Source: Lachnospiraceae bacterium
GTDB taxonomy: Bacteria; Bacillota; Clostridia; Lachnospirales; Lachnospiraceae
Length of the DNA: 64,000 nucleotides
Reading direction: 5' to 3'
Assembly: GCA_017622845.1 (NCBI GenBank)
Contig: JAGAQJ010000058.1
Span: forward strand, 37,652-101,651
The notes below the pieces were generated by a model. The model did no database searches. It had not been told where the DNA came from and saw nothing but the letters and a program-made list of their open reading frames with translations. Positions 53,249-62,002 of the stretch are shown here, piece after piece (position 1 is the stretch's first letter; the number at the start of each line of letters is the position of its first letter). The translations under genes and the position numbers were made by a program.

Positions 53249-53286
53249 GGACTGTCTCATTTACTTTCCATCAAATGAGACAGTCC
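53249..53286. terminator. 14-bp inverted repeat between convergent ABC-F genes
   Basis: GGACTGTCTCATTT and its perfect complement with a 10-base loop, without a T tract on either strand. It may end transcription less efficiently or protect 3' ends. Confidence 0.6.
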
Positions 53287-53314
53287 GTCATCCGATAGTC
53301 AAAGTCAGACTGCA

Positions 53315-55216
53315 TTATTCTGACAATTCCTCCCACTTCGCATAAAGTTCTTCCAGCTCGGCTTCAACCTTCTCTTTTTCCTTGGCAAGCTCTTGAAGCC
53401 TTGAGACATTTGTGGCATTTTCGGGCTTTGCCATTTCCTCATCAAGTGCGTTCCCTTTGCTTTCAAGTGCTTCAATTCTTGCCTCACATTTTTTGAGGTC
53501 ATTTTCTTTTTTTCGGGCAAGAGCCTGACTTTCTTTTTGCTGCTTCCAGTCTAGCTTTTGAGCAGATGGTTCCGCTGTTTGAGCAGCAGGGGCATCTGAC
53601 ACAGGTGTCAGTAAATCCTTTTTTTCCAGATAGTAGTCATAATTACCGATATAGTTGACAAATTCCTGATGTGTAAGCTCCAGGATACGGCTTGCGGTTT
53701 TGTTGATAAAATATCGGTCATGCGACACATAAAGTACAGTTCCCTCATAAGCATTCAAAGCTGTCTCAAGAATTTCCTTTGATGTGATATCAAGGTGGTT
53801 TGTAGGCTCATCGAGGATTAGAAAATTTGCCTCGGAGAGCATAAGCTTTGCAAGTGAAACACGACCCCGTTCACCGCCGCTTAAGGAGCTGATTTTCTTA
53901 AAGACGTCTTCTCCGGTAAACAGAAAAGCAGCAAGTGTATTGCGGATTTCCGTATTGGTCAGGTAGGGATAGTCATCGCTGATTTCTTCAAATAAAGTTT
54001 TCTCCATATGCAGTACATGATGCTCCTGATCATAGTATCCGATTTCAACATTTGCACCAAGCCTGATGGTTCCGCTATCGGGAGCAATCACTTCGTTAAT
54101 TATTTTTAAAAGAGTCGTTTTACCGGTTCCGTTGTCGCCGATGATTGCAACATGCTCACCGCGTTTGATTTCAAAAGAAACATTCTCAAATAGCTGTTGG
54201 TTGTCAAAGCTCTTTGAAAGTCCCTGAATCTGCATGACATCGTTTCCGCTTGTTTTATGAGGTGTCAGTGTCAGCTTCATATCAGCCTTTACCTCAACAG
54301 GCTTTTCAAGCCGCTCGATTTTATTGAGCATCTTTTCACGGCTCTCTGCACGCTTGATGGATTTCTCACGGTTAAACTGACGAAGCTTGTCTATAACCTC
54401 CTCCTGATGCTTGATTTCACGCTGCTGGTTGAGATAGGCATTCATCTGTTCCGTTCGGAGGTGTTCTTTCTGCACCGCATAATCAGAGTAATTTCCGTGA
54501 AAAGAAGATACGACACCATTGTCAATCTCAATTATTTTTGTGGCAATTTTATCTAAAAAATAGCGGTCGTGCGAAACGATAATCACAGCCCCTTTATAAT
54601 TCAAAAGATACGTTTCAAGCCATGCTATCGAATTCAAATCAAGATGGTTCGTAGGCTCATCAAGCATTATCAAATCAGGCTTTTGCAAAAGCAGCTTTCC
54701 AAGGGCAACACGTGTTTTCTGACCGCCTGAAAGTGTGGCAACTTTTTTGGTGAAATCCTCCTCATCAAACCCAAGCCCTTTTAAAATGCCGGTAATCTCG
54801 CTTTTATAGGCGTAACCGTTTATATCCTCAAACCGGTGTGTGAGAGCGGCGTACTTTTTTAAGAGAGACTCCAGTTCATCACCGGAAGTATTTTTCATAT
54901 CTGCTTCCGTCTGCCTCATGGAAGCCTCCAGCTCTAAGACCTCCTGTTTGACAGTGAGCAGCTCATCAAAAATGGTGTTTTCACTGTCAACAGCCTGATG
55001 CTGTGCAAGATAACCCCAATTTTTACCCTTGGCAAATGTCACGAGTCCCGAATCAGCAGTAAGGCTTCCTGTTATCATTTTGAGGAGCGTAGATTTGCCT
55101 GTGCCGTTGATACCGACAATGGCTGCCTTCTCATAATCTTCAATATGAAAGGACGCATTTTTTATGACATGATTGTCAACGAATGTTTTGTCTATATTAC
55201 TACATGATAAAATCAT
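53315..55216 (-). CDS. ABC-F family translation factor (Uup/YdiF-like)
   Basis: A 633-residue twin-ATPase without membrane helices. Walker A1 GINGTGKST, signature LSGGQKTRV, Walker B LIMLDEPTNHLD; second half GDNGTGKTT, LSGGERGRV, LILDEPTNHLD; an inter-domain linker (about 240-320) rich in Lys/Glu, and a C-terminal coiled coil (about 555-633) as in Uup/YdiF proteins. AAGGAGGT lies just upstream of the ATG at 55216. MITE-like element D ends 18 bases before the start codon, so the promoter is either inside or beyond the element. Housekeeping translation role is the likeliest, by family. Confidence 0.92.
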   Translation of the reverse strand: MILSCSNIDKTFVDNHVIKNASFHIEDYEKAAIVGINGTGKSTLLKMITGSLTADSGLVTFAKGKNWGYLAQHQAVDSENTIFDELLTVKQEVLELEASMRQTEADMKNTSGDELESLLKKYAALTHRFEDINGYAYKSEITGILKGLGFDEEDFTKKVATLSGGQKTRVALGKLLLQKPDLIMLDEPTNHLDLNSIAWLETYLLNYKGAVIIVSHDRYFLDKIATKIIEIDNGVVSSFHGNYSDYAVQKEHLRTEQMNAYLNQQREIKHQEEVIDKLRQFNREKSIKRAESREKMLNKIERLEKPVEVKADMKLTLTPHKTSGNDVMQIQGLSKSFDNQQLFENVSFEIKRGEHVAIIGDNGTGKTTLLKIINEVIAPDSGTIRLGANVEIGYYDQEHHVLHMEKTLFEEISDDYPYLTNTEIRNTLAAFLFTGEDVFKKISSLSGGERGRVSLAKLMLSEANFLILDEPTNHLDITSKEILETALNAYEGTVLYVSHDRYFINKTASRILELTHQEFVNYIGNYDYYLEKKDLLTPVSDAPAAQTAEPSAQKLDWKQQKESQALARKKENDLKKCEARIEALESKGNALDEEMAKPENATNVSRLQELAKEKEKVEAELEELYAKWEELSE

Positions 55217-55234
55217 GACAACCTCCTTATTATG

Positions 55235-55372
55235 GGTAACAGTTCAATCATTTCTATAGGGCAGACCTATAGGGCAGACACCCGGCATGAAATGAGTTAT
55301 CGAAAAGAACAAATATTATTGTCGGAAATGTATAATCCGACAACTTATGAATGGGCAGGGCTGAACTGTTAT
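55235..55372. mobile_element. MITE-like element D (138 bp, different interior)
   Basis: Ends GTAACAGTTCAATC and GGCTGAACTGTTAT, flanked by TATTATGG (55227-55234) and TAGTATGT (55373-55380), 6 of 8 matching. The interior has a tandem CTATAGGGCAGAC and a TTGTCGGA/TCCGACAA hairpin and does not resemble A-C. It separates the ABC-F gene from rex. Confidence 0.65.
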
Positions 55373-55466
55373 TAGTATGTTAGAAATATTTAAGTCACAA
55401 TCTTTATTATTATAAAAGAGATTTGACATAAAAGCAATTCCATCTGTGTAAAAGATATAAAAAGAT

Positions 55467-55484
55467 TTGACAATCATTTAACAA
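55467..55484. promoter_or_regulatory. Rex operator overlapping the rex -35 box
   Basis: TTGACAATCATTTAACAA fits the clostridial Rex consensus TTGTTAAnnnnTTAACAA at 12 of 14 defined positions. It includes the -35 box, so Rex would repress its own operon. Confidence 0.7.
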
Positions 55485-55495
55485 TGTTGTATACT
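55467..55495 (+). promoter_or_regulatory. sigma-A promoter of rex
   Basis: TTGACA, 17 bases, TATACT, about 60 bases before the GTG start codon. Confidence 0.85.
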
Positions 55496-55558
55496 TATGT
55501 TACATAATTTGATTTTTTTTTGGCATATTTTCACATTAATATATGGAGGTGGATAATC

Positions 55559-56185
55559 GTGGATGATAAGAATATATCACAGGCGGTTGTCTCAAGGCTT
55601 CCCAGATATTACAGATATTTGGGAGATTTGAAGGATAGTGGTATTGAAAGAATCTCTTCGCAGGATTTAAGCAAACTGATGAAGGTTACAGCTTCACAGA
55701 TTAGGCAGGACTTTAATAATTTTGGCGGTTTTGGACAGCAAGGGTATGGCTATAATGTGGAGTATCTGCATAGTGAAATAGCCAAGATACTTGGATTGAA
55801 TGAAATACACAACCTGATTATTGTAGGCGCAGGCAATCTTGGCCAGGCACTTGCAAATTACATGAACTTTGAAAGACGAGGTTTTATTGTTAAAGGAATA
55901 TTTGATAAAAATCCTGACTTATACGGTAAGGAGCTAAGAGGAATTGCAGTACAGCCGGTAGAAAATATTGAGAACTTTGTGAAGGAAAATGATATTGACA
56001 TTGCAGTGCTTACCATACCAAAGGACGGAGCCGTAAAGACGGCGGAGATTCTCGTAAAGTGCAACATTAAGGCGATTTGGAATTTTGCACATGTGGATTT
56101 AAATGTTCCTGAAAGCATTGTGGTAGAGAATGTACATCTTTCCGACAGTCTTATGAAGCTGTCCTATGGTATCGTTAATCAATAG
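55559..56185 (+). CDS. rex: redox-sensing transcriptional repressor Rex
   Basis: A 208-residue repressor that leaves DNA when NADH rises relative to NAD+. The N-terminal winged helix (about 1-80) has SRLPRYYRYLGDL and ASQIRQDFNNFGGFGQQGYGYN, and the Rossmann domain has IVGAGNLGQALANY. The start is GTG at 55559 with GGAGGTG upstream; an in-frame ATG at 55520 precedes that ribosome binding site. It heads the operon rex, coiled-coil protein, nnr and has a Rex operator on its promoter. Confidence 0.96.
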   Translation: MDDKNISQAVVSRLPRYYRYLGDLKDSGIERISSQDLSKLMKVTASQIRQDFNNFGGFGQQGYGYNVEYLHSEIAKILGLNEIHNLIIVGAGNLGQALANYMNFERRGFIVKGIFDKNPDLYGKELRGIAVQPVENIENFVKENDIDIAVLTIPKDGAVKTAEILVKCNIKAIWNFAHVDLNVPESIVVENVHLSDSLMKLSYGIVNQ

Positions 56186-56215
56186 TTTTATAAATACCAA
56201 AAAGAAGGTGAGAGC

Positions 56216-56866
56216 ATGGCTCAGGGAGATGAGGCCTTCCGTGAGGCATTAATCGGAAAAAAGATACCTGTCCTGACACTTGATAATCAATGGCATAAGC
56301 TTTTTACACAGACAGGAGACAATGAGGAAATACGTGTTTATGAGGAAAATCTCAATGAACTGCTAAAGCGTCAGGGAAAGCTGAATACAGAGCTGAAAAG
56401 CCTTGCGGCGTTTAAAAAGAAGCTGATGCAGGAAATTGTTGCTGTCATGGAGCTTCCCGACAGTTCCGCAAAAGAAAAAAAGATGGCGGAAAATAAACGC
56501 AAGATAGAAGATGCAAAGCAGAAAATGGAAGACTATAATGATGAGCTTATGGAGCTTCCCAAACAGATTGATGAGGCGAACTTTGAACTGATGATTGTTA
56601 CAATGCGTATCTGCTATGGCAAAATACAGCAGAATGTGCAGGATATTGATGCAATTAATAAGTGGATTTCGGATTTTAAGCTGCAATTAAAAAGAAAGGT
56701 TATTATGAAGCAGCAAAAAGAAATCTGGAATGATGAAATGTATTCTTATATGCATGCGATTTTCGGACCGGATGTCATTGAGATGTTTGATATGAAGTAT
56801 AATCCTCATAATGTACTGAATAAAGAAAAGGATTTAATTGATGATAAAGCTCCTAAGCAGGAATAG
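56216..56866 (+). CDS. unknown coiled-coil protein
   Basis: A 216-residue soluble protein dominated by Lys/Glu-rich helices (about 40-110, KRQGKLNTELKSLAAFKKKL and following) flanked by a short N-terminal part (GKKIPVLTLDNQWHKLF) and a C-terminal part (MYSYMHAIFGPDVIEMFDMK). No signal peptide or metal motif. It is cotranscribed between rex and nnr, 30 bases after rex. I know no function for it; a structural or scaffold role is a guess from the coiled coil alone. Confidence 0.8.
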   Translation: MAQGDEAFREALIGKKIPVLTLDNQWHKLFTQTGDNEEIRVYEENLNELLKRQGKLNTELKSLAAFKKKLMQEIVAVMELPDSSAKEKKMAENKRKIEDAKQKMEDYNDELMELPKQIDEANFELMIVTMRICYGKIQQNVQDIDAINKWISDFKLQLKRKVIMKQQKEIWNDEMYSYMHAIFGPDVIEMFDMKYNPHNVLNKEKDLIDDKAPKQE

Positions 56867-56988
56867 GCTGTTAGGAGCTTTGAGCTTGTAAGGAAAACAG
56901 CGTTAAAGCTGGCAATTTTCCTGCAACAATGAATCGGCTGCCGGAGTGCTTTCAGACACCCTCCAGGCTGGAAAGGCTGGGATGTTTT

Positions 56989-58512
56989 ATGGAATATGTG
57001 TTAACATCAACTGAAATGAAAAACAGTGACAGTGCTGCCATCAATGAATATGGCATAGAATCGCTTGTCCTGATGGAACGTGCGGCTCTGCAGACCGCTA
57101 AGACGATAATTGACAGATACGGTACAGACATTTATGTAGGAATTATGGCAGGGAGCGGCAATAATGGCGGAGACGGCATTGCCATAGCACGTATCCTTCA
57201 GGAGGAGGGAGTGCGTGCGGAAATCAATATGATTGGAGAGATTTCAAAGCTGACAAAGGAGACAGCCGCTCAGCTTGAAACGGCTAAGAAACTCAATATT
57301 CCCATACATTACGGCGTGGAGCACACGCTTTATGATGTTATTGTTGACGCGGTCTTTGGCATCGGCATAACCAGAAATGTGGAGGGAAAATTTCGAAAAG
57401 CAATCGAAGCAATCAATGCGTCCAAAGCAAAAGTTGTCGCAGTCGATATTCCGTCAGGAGTACATGCAGATGACGGAAGCATTTTGGGATGTGCGGTGAA
57501 AGCTGACATAACTGTCACATTTGCATATAGAAAGCTTGGGATTATGCTGTATCCGGGTGCTTCTTGCGCAGGAGAAGTGATTTGCGTGCCGATTGGCATT
57601 CCCAAAGCAATTACGGAAAATAAAAGAACAGGAGTCGTAACGTTTACTGATATCAGGAGGGATTTGCGCTTTCCGGCAAGAAATCCTGCAGGAAATAAAG
57701 GGACTTTCGGGAAGGTTCTGATGATTGCAGGAAGCAGGCATATGGGCGGTGCCTGCTATTTGGCAGCATTAAGTGCATTTCGCGCCGGCGCTGGTATGGT
57801 TCGGATATTTACAGCATCAGAAAACAGGGAAAATCTCCTAAAAAAGCTTCCAGAAGCAATTGTTGACACATACATGGACGACGGCGAAACGCAAATCAGC
57901 AAAATGGAAGCGGATGCGTTAAAGGCAGGCATTGAATGGGCAAGTGTTGTGGCAATCGGACCAGGAATTTCCGTGTCCGATAAAGCAAAAGCGATATTGG
58001 AGCTGACGCTTGAAAGCTGTAGGAAACCGATGGTTATTGATGCGGATGCATTGAATATTCTGGCGCAGAACGAAGAACTTTTGAAACAGTTCGAGTTCGG
58101 ACGCAGAGAAAATGACAGTGATGTCATATTTACGCCTCATTTGGGAGAATTTTCAAGACTGATGAAATATCCGGTAAAAGAGATGAAAAAGGATATCATA
58201 TCTTACTGTAAGAAGTTTGTCAAAAACTACGATATCTCTCTTGTGTGTAAAGATGCCAGAACGATTGTTGCAAGAAGAGGAAAGCTTACGTATCTTAATT
58301 CCAGTGGAAATGACGGAATGGCGACAGCAGGCTCAGGTGATGTGCTGACAGGAGTTGTCGCAGGACTTTTGGCTCAGAACATGAGCGGATTTGAGGCAGC
58401 AGTCATGGGAACCTATGCACATGGTCTTGCAGGGGATTTGGCAAGAGAGAAAGCATCGTCATATTATATTATGGCACAGGATATCATTCAGGTATTTAAA
58501 TATCTGGGTTGA
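56989..58512 (+). CDS. nnr: bifunctional NAD(P)H-hydrate epimerase/dehydratase
   Basis: Repairs hydrated NAD(P)H in two steps, 507 residues. The N-terminal YjeF_N epimerase (about 1-210) has GSGNNGGDGIAIARIL and VAVDIPSGVHADDG; the C-terminal ribokinase-like ADP-dependent dehydratase (about 225-507) has GTFGKVLMIAGSRHMGGACY, IDADALNIL, TPHLGEFSRL and GMATAGSGDVLTG. The start at 56989 gives the standard MEYVLTSTEMK. It follows rex and a coiled-coil gene, a natural partner for a redox regulon. Confidence 0.96.
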   Translation: MEYVLTSTEMKNSDSAAINEYGIESLVLMERAALQTAKTIIDRYGTDIYVGIMAGSGNNGGDGIAIARILQEEGVRAEINMIGEISKLTKETAAQLETAKKLNIPIHYGVEHTLYDVIVDAVFGIGITRNVEGKFRKAIEAINASKAKVVAVDIPSGVHADDGSILGCAVKADITVTFAYRKLGIMLYPGASCAGEVICVPIGIPKAITENKRTGVVTFTDIRRDLRFPARNPAGNKGTFGKVLMIAGSRHMGGACYLAALSAFRAGAGMVRIFTASENRENLLKKLPEAIVDTYMDDGETQISKMEADALKAGIEWASVVAIGPGISVSDKAKAILELTLESCRKPMVIDADALNILAQNEELLKQFEFGRRENDSDVIFTPHLGEFSRLMKYPVKEMKKDIISYCKKFVKNYDISLVCKDARTIVARRGKLTYLNSSGNDGMATAGSGDVLTGVVAGLLAQNMSGFEAAVMGTYAHGLAGDLAREKASSYYIMAQDIIQVFKYLG

Positions 58513-58690
58513 TTTGCAGTGAATTATTTCCGGCGGAATACGAGGGAGAGTGCCTGCCATAGAAAATAGGGTTGACTTGCCCGGCTAATTCCGGCAGGCT
58601 GAGAAGAGCAGATTATCATATAAAAATCGGGTTAATTCACACATGAGTTATTTCTTGTGAGTTATCCAAAATAAAAAGAGGTAAAACAAA

Positions 58691-59854
58691 ATGAAGCATT
58701 ACGACAGAGCATGGGCAGAGATTAATCTTGATGCAGTGCAGTATAATATTGAAAGCATTCGGAAAAATATAAATGAGAATACAAAAATTATTGCAGTCAT
58801 TAAAACAGACGGCTATGGACATGGAGCGGAACAAATAGCACAAATTCTGGAAAAGGACCAAAGCATATGGGGCTATGCAGTAGCCACGGCGGAGGAAGCA
58901 TTTTCTCTCAGAGACAGCAATATACACAAGCCGATATTGATACTTGGATATACATTTCCATATAGTTATGAAAGAATGATTGCAGACGGTATACGCTCCA
59001 CTGTCTTTACTCTTGAAATGGCAAAAATATTATCTGATACCGCAGTGAAAAACGGACAAACATGTAAGATACATATCAAGATTGACACCGGCATGACCAG
59101 AATAGGAATCCGCCCCGATGAGGAAGGGATTACTTTAATCAAACAGATTTATGAGCTTCCCGGACTAGAGATAGAAGGCATTTTTACACATTTTGCTGCT
59201 GCTGACGAGGCTGACAGAACCAGGGCATATCATCAGATGCAGATTTTTAAGGAATATACAGACAAGGTTCAGGATTCCCTGAGCATTAAGATACCAATGA
59301 AGCATTGCTCCAATAGTGCAGGTATTGCAGAAATGCCGGAAGCAAATATGGATGCTGTGCGGGCCGGCATTATCCTTTATGGATTGTGGCCTTCCGATGT
59401 GGTAAAAGCAGACAACAAGATACAATTACAGCCTGTACTGTCCCTCAAATCAAGAGTTGTATATGTCAAGACAGTTCCCAGGGGACAAGAGATTAGCTAC
59501 GGAGGAACCTATACCACATCAAGAGAAACCAGAGTGGCAACTGTATGCATCGGGTATGGAGACGGTTATCCCCGAAGCCTGTCTAATGTAGGATATGTCC
59601 TGATAAAAGGGAAGAAGGCTCCCATATTGGGACGTATCTGTATGGACCAGTTTATGATAGATGTCACTGATATTGGTGAAGACATATGTGTATGTGATGA
59701 AGTGACGCTCATTGGGAAAGATGGAGAGGAATGTATTACGATGGAGGAGCTTGGAACGCTTTCAGGTCGTTTTAATTATGAGCTTGCCTGTGATTTAGGT
59801 AAACGAATCCCAAGAGTTTATAAGCTTGACGGTAACGATTCAGTGCCTTCATAG
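58691..59854 (+). CDS. alr: alanine racemase
   Basis: PLP enzyme making D-alanine for peptidoglycan, 387 residues. PLP-Lys38 is in AVIKTDGYGHG, the opposing catalytic Tyr in ISYGGTY, and conserved RAGIILYG and GRICMDQFMIDV are present. It follows nnr by 178 bases and has AAAGAGG upstream of the ATG. The downstream mazF-type gene repeats the alr-ndoA order known from Bacillus. Confidence 0.97.
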   Translation: MKHYDRAWAEINLDAVQYNIESIRKNINENTKIIAVIKTDGYGHGAEQIAQILEKDQSIWGYAVATAEEAFSLRDSNIHKPILILGYTFPYSYERMIADGIRSTVFTLEMAKILSDTAVKNGQTCKIHIKIDTGMTRIGIRPDEEGITLIKQIYELPGLEIEGIFTHFAAADEADRTRAYHQMQIFKEYTDKVQDSLSIKIPMKHCSNSAGIAEMPEANMDAVRAGIILYGLWPSDVVKADNKIQLQPVLSLKSRVVYVKTVPRGQEISYGGTYTTSRETRVATVCIGYGDGYPRSLSNVGYVLIKGKKAPILGRICMDQFMIDVTDIGEDICVCDEVTLIGKDGEECITMEELGTLSGRFNYELACDLGKRIPRVYKLDGNDSVPS

Positions 59855-59860
59855 TTATGC

Positions 59861-59902
59861 GCATCAATCCATGCAAAACCACTTTGTGGTGGCTTAATGC
59901 CG
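59861..59902 (-). repeat. structured dispersed repeat, copy R2
   Basis: The minus strand matches R1 (8208-8250): GGCA, AAGCC, GGTTTTGCATGG and the spacing are conserved, while paired changes (inner stem CCGC/GCGG to CCAC/GTGG; outer G-C to T-A) preserve the fold. It lies just after alr. Confidence 0.6.
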
Positions 59903-60023
59903 TCTCAATCAATACGCTTGATGATAAATTATTCTGCAAAAAGAGATTTCTTGTTTTTTATTCAATCATGTGCCTTCCGACTGCATAAAATTTGTTCTGT
60001 TGGAAAAAATAGTAGTATACAAG

Positions 60024-60049
60024 GTAACAGCGAAAAGCTTAACAGTTAC
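60024..60049. repeat. short MITE-end-like inverted pair
   Basis: GTAACAG and CAGTTAC face each other with 12 bases between. It resembles two element ends without an interior, with no target duplication. It lies between alr and mazF. Confidence 0.35.
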
Positions 60050-60082
60050 GAGACAGGATTTATTTGACAGAGGTGCATGGTT

Positions 60083-60424
60083 ATGAAAAGAGGAGATATT
60101 TATTATGCAGATTTAAGACCGGTTGTCGGTTCCGAACAGGGAGGCGTAAGACCGGTACTGATAATACAAAATGATGTGGGAAACAAGCACAGTCCGACTG
60201 TGATATGTGCAGCGATAACCTCCAAGATGAACAAGGCGAACCTGCCGACACACATTGAACTGAACGCCGATAATTACGATATGGTTAAAGACTCGGTGAT
60301 ATTACTGGAGCAGTTACGTACAATTGATAAAAAACGTCTCAAGGATAAGGTGTGCCATCTTGATACTCCGATTATGCAGCGGGTAAACAGAGCCTTACAA
60401 ATCAGTCTTGAGCTTGATACATAA
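60083..60424 (+). CDS. MazF/NdoA-type mRNA interferase
   Basis: A 113-residue PemK/MazF toxin. [31 protein letters not shown] includes the conserved Arg and the PVVGSEQGG loop; [17 protein letters not shown] and the C-terminus follow the NdoA pattern. The start at 60083 has GAGG 9 bases upstream; ATG at 60077 is an alternative but too near that site. No antitoxin gene is found upstream, where mazE (ndoAI) sits in Bacillus, nor downstream. It is either orphan or controlled by an unlinked antitoxin. Confidence 0.9.
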   Translation: MKRGDIYYADLRPVVGSEQGGVRPVLIIQNDVGNKHSPTVICAAITSKMNKANLPTHIELNADNYDMVKDSVILLEQLRTIDKKRLKDKVCHLDTPIMQRVNRALQISLELDT

Positions 60425-60435
60425 GGCTTTAGATA

Positions 60436-60464
60436 TTGACGTTTTTCAATAGTAATGATATATT
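60436..60464 (+). promoter_or_regulatory. sigma-A promoter of the CNNM/CBS gene
   Basis: TTGACG, 17 bases, TATATT, 12 bases after the mazF stop codon. Confidence 0.7.
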
Positions 60465-60589
60465 AGATAGGTGTAGCCTGCAAATTGCAGTTTACACCTT
60501 ATTTCATTAAAACAGTAATTATTCAGTGCCAGTGCTGTACTGAACAGTTACAGAACATCATACTTCAAAAGAATAAAGGAGAGAAGAAA

Positions 60590-61975
60590 ATGGACGATGG
60601 TGGGGCTTCGGCCTGTAGTATTATTTTGTTTTTTGTATTGCTTTTTATAGAGGCTGTTCTTACAGGCTTTCATAAAGCGATAGACCTAATGAATGAAAAG
60701 GAAATAGAGCGCCGGGCAACGGAGGAAAAGGATAAAAAATCTATCCTGCTCAACCGGATTATCGTGCGTTCTACGATATATGTCAATTCCATTCAAATGA
60801 TAACAACGCTTATCGAATTAGTCATGGGCTGTTTCTTTTTGCCGAGGTGGACAATTTCATTTAAGAGATGGTTTGGTGAATTATCGCTATTGCATGGAGT
60901 GAATGATGCCATATTGAAGTGGGCAGCGCTTGTAGCTGCTACTGTCTGTATGATGTACATACTTCTTACATTTGGTATCCTTCTTCCGAAAAAGCTTGCA
61001 CAGAAGTATCCTGATGCATGGGCATATCGGTTTATCCATCACATACAGTTCCTTAGAACAGCGCTATATCCGCTTACCGGAATTGTGGCAGTATCGGCTA
61101 ATGCCGTGCTTCGGCTTTTTGGCTTGCGCAATACGGATGAACAGTCAGATGTGACCGAGGAAGAAATCATATCAATGGTGAATGAAGGTCATGAGCTGGG
61201 CGTTCTTGAAGCCGGTGAGGTAGAGATGATTACGAACATTTTTGAGTTTGGCGATAAAGAAGCAAGCGATATCATGACACACCGCAATAATATTACAGCG
61301 ATTGACAGCAGCATGCCATTTAAGGATGCGTTATATTTTATGCTGAAGGAAAGCAACAGCAGATACCCTGTATATGAGGAAAATCTTGACCACATTATCG
61401 GAGTATTGTATTTGAAAGATGCGATGCGAATCCATACCTCTGACGAAAGTCTGAATCAGCCTGTCGGAATGATTGAGGGACTTGTCAGAGAAGCAGTATT
61501 TGTGCCGGAAACCAAAAATATAGATGACCTTTTCAGAAGTATGCAGTCTGAGAAAAATCAGATGGTAATTGTCATGGACGAATATGGGCAGACCTCAGGT
61601 CTGGTGACAATGGAGGATATTCTTGAGGAAATCGTAGGTAATATTATGGATGAATACGACCCCGAGGAAAATCATATTGAGGAAAAGGGTGAGAATGAAT
61701 ATGTCATAGAAGGAATGACAAGACTCGAGGATTTGGAGGAGCGATTTGGCATTTCCTTTGGAGAGACAGAGTTTGAAACACTCAACGGATACATCATATC
61801 CAAGCTGGACCGCATACCGGATGAAAACGAGAATTCGGAAATAGAGATTGACGGATATAATTTTAAGATTGTAAAAGTTGAGAAAAATGTGATACAGTCA
61901 GTGCTCGTGACAAAAGTTGCGCAAAAAGAGCAGCCGGAATCAGAAGACGGGGAAGGCGCTCGTGAAAATAATTAA
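60590..61975 (+). CDS. CNNM/HlyC-CorC family CBS-domain membrane protein
   Basis: A 461-residue protein of the hemolysin/CorC group linked to Mg2+ or cobalt efflux. A DUF21 membrane domain (about residues 1-185; four helices) is followed by two CBS domains (about 210-330, beginning DIMTHRNNITAI) and a C-terminal HlyC_CorC domain (about 350-440; TRLEDLEERFGI). The start at 60590 has AAAGGAGAG upstream. MVIVMDEYGQTSGLVTMEDI is the typical CBS2 stretch. Confidence 0.93.
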   Translation: MDDGGASACSIILFFVLLFIEAVLTGFHKAIDLMNEKEIERRATEEKDKKSILLNRIIVRSTIYVNSIQMITTLIELVMGCFFLPRWTISFKRWFGELSLLHGVNDAILKWAALVAATVCMMYILLTFGILLPKKLAQKYPDAWAYRFIHHIQFLRTALYPLTGIVAVSANAVLRLFGLRNTDEQSDVTEEEIISMVNEGHELGVLEAGEVEMITNIFEFGDKEASDIMTHRNNITAIDSSMPFKDALYFMLKESNSRYPVYEENLDHIIGVLYLKDAMRIHTSDESLNQPVGMIEGLVREAVFVPETKNIDDLFRSMQSEKNQMVIVMDEYGQTSGLVTMEDILEEIVGNIMDEYDPEENHIEEKGENEYVIEGMTRLEDLEERFGISFGETEFETLNGYIISKLDRIPDENENSEIEIDGYNFKIVKVEKNVIQSVLVTKVAQKEQPESEDGEGARENN

Positions 61976-62002
61976 AGTTATATAGATAAAGGAGAAATAG
62001 AC

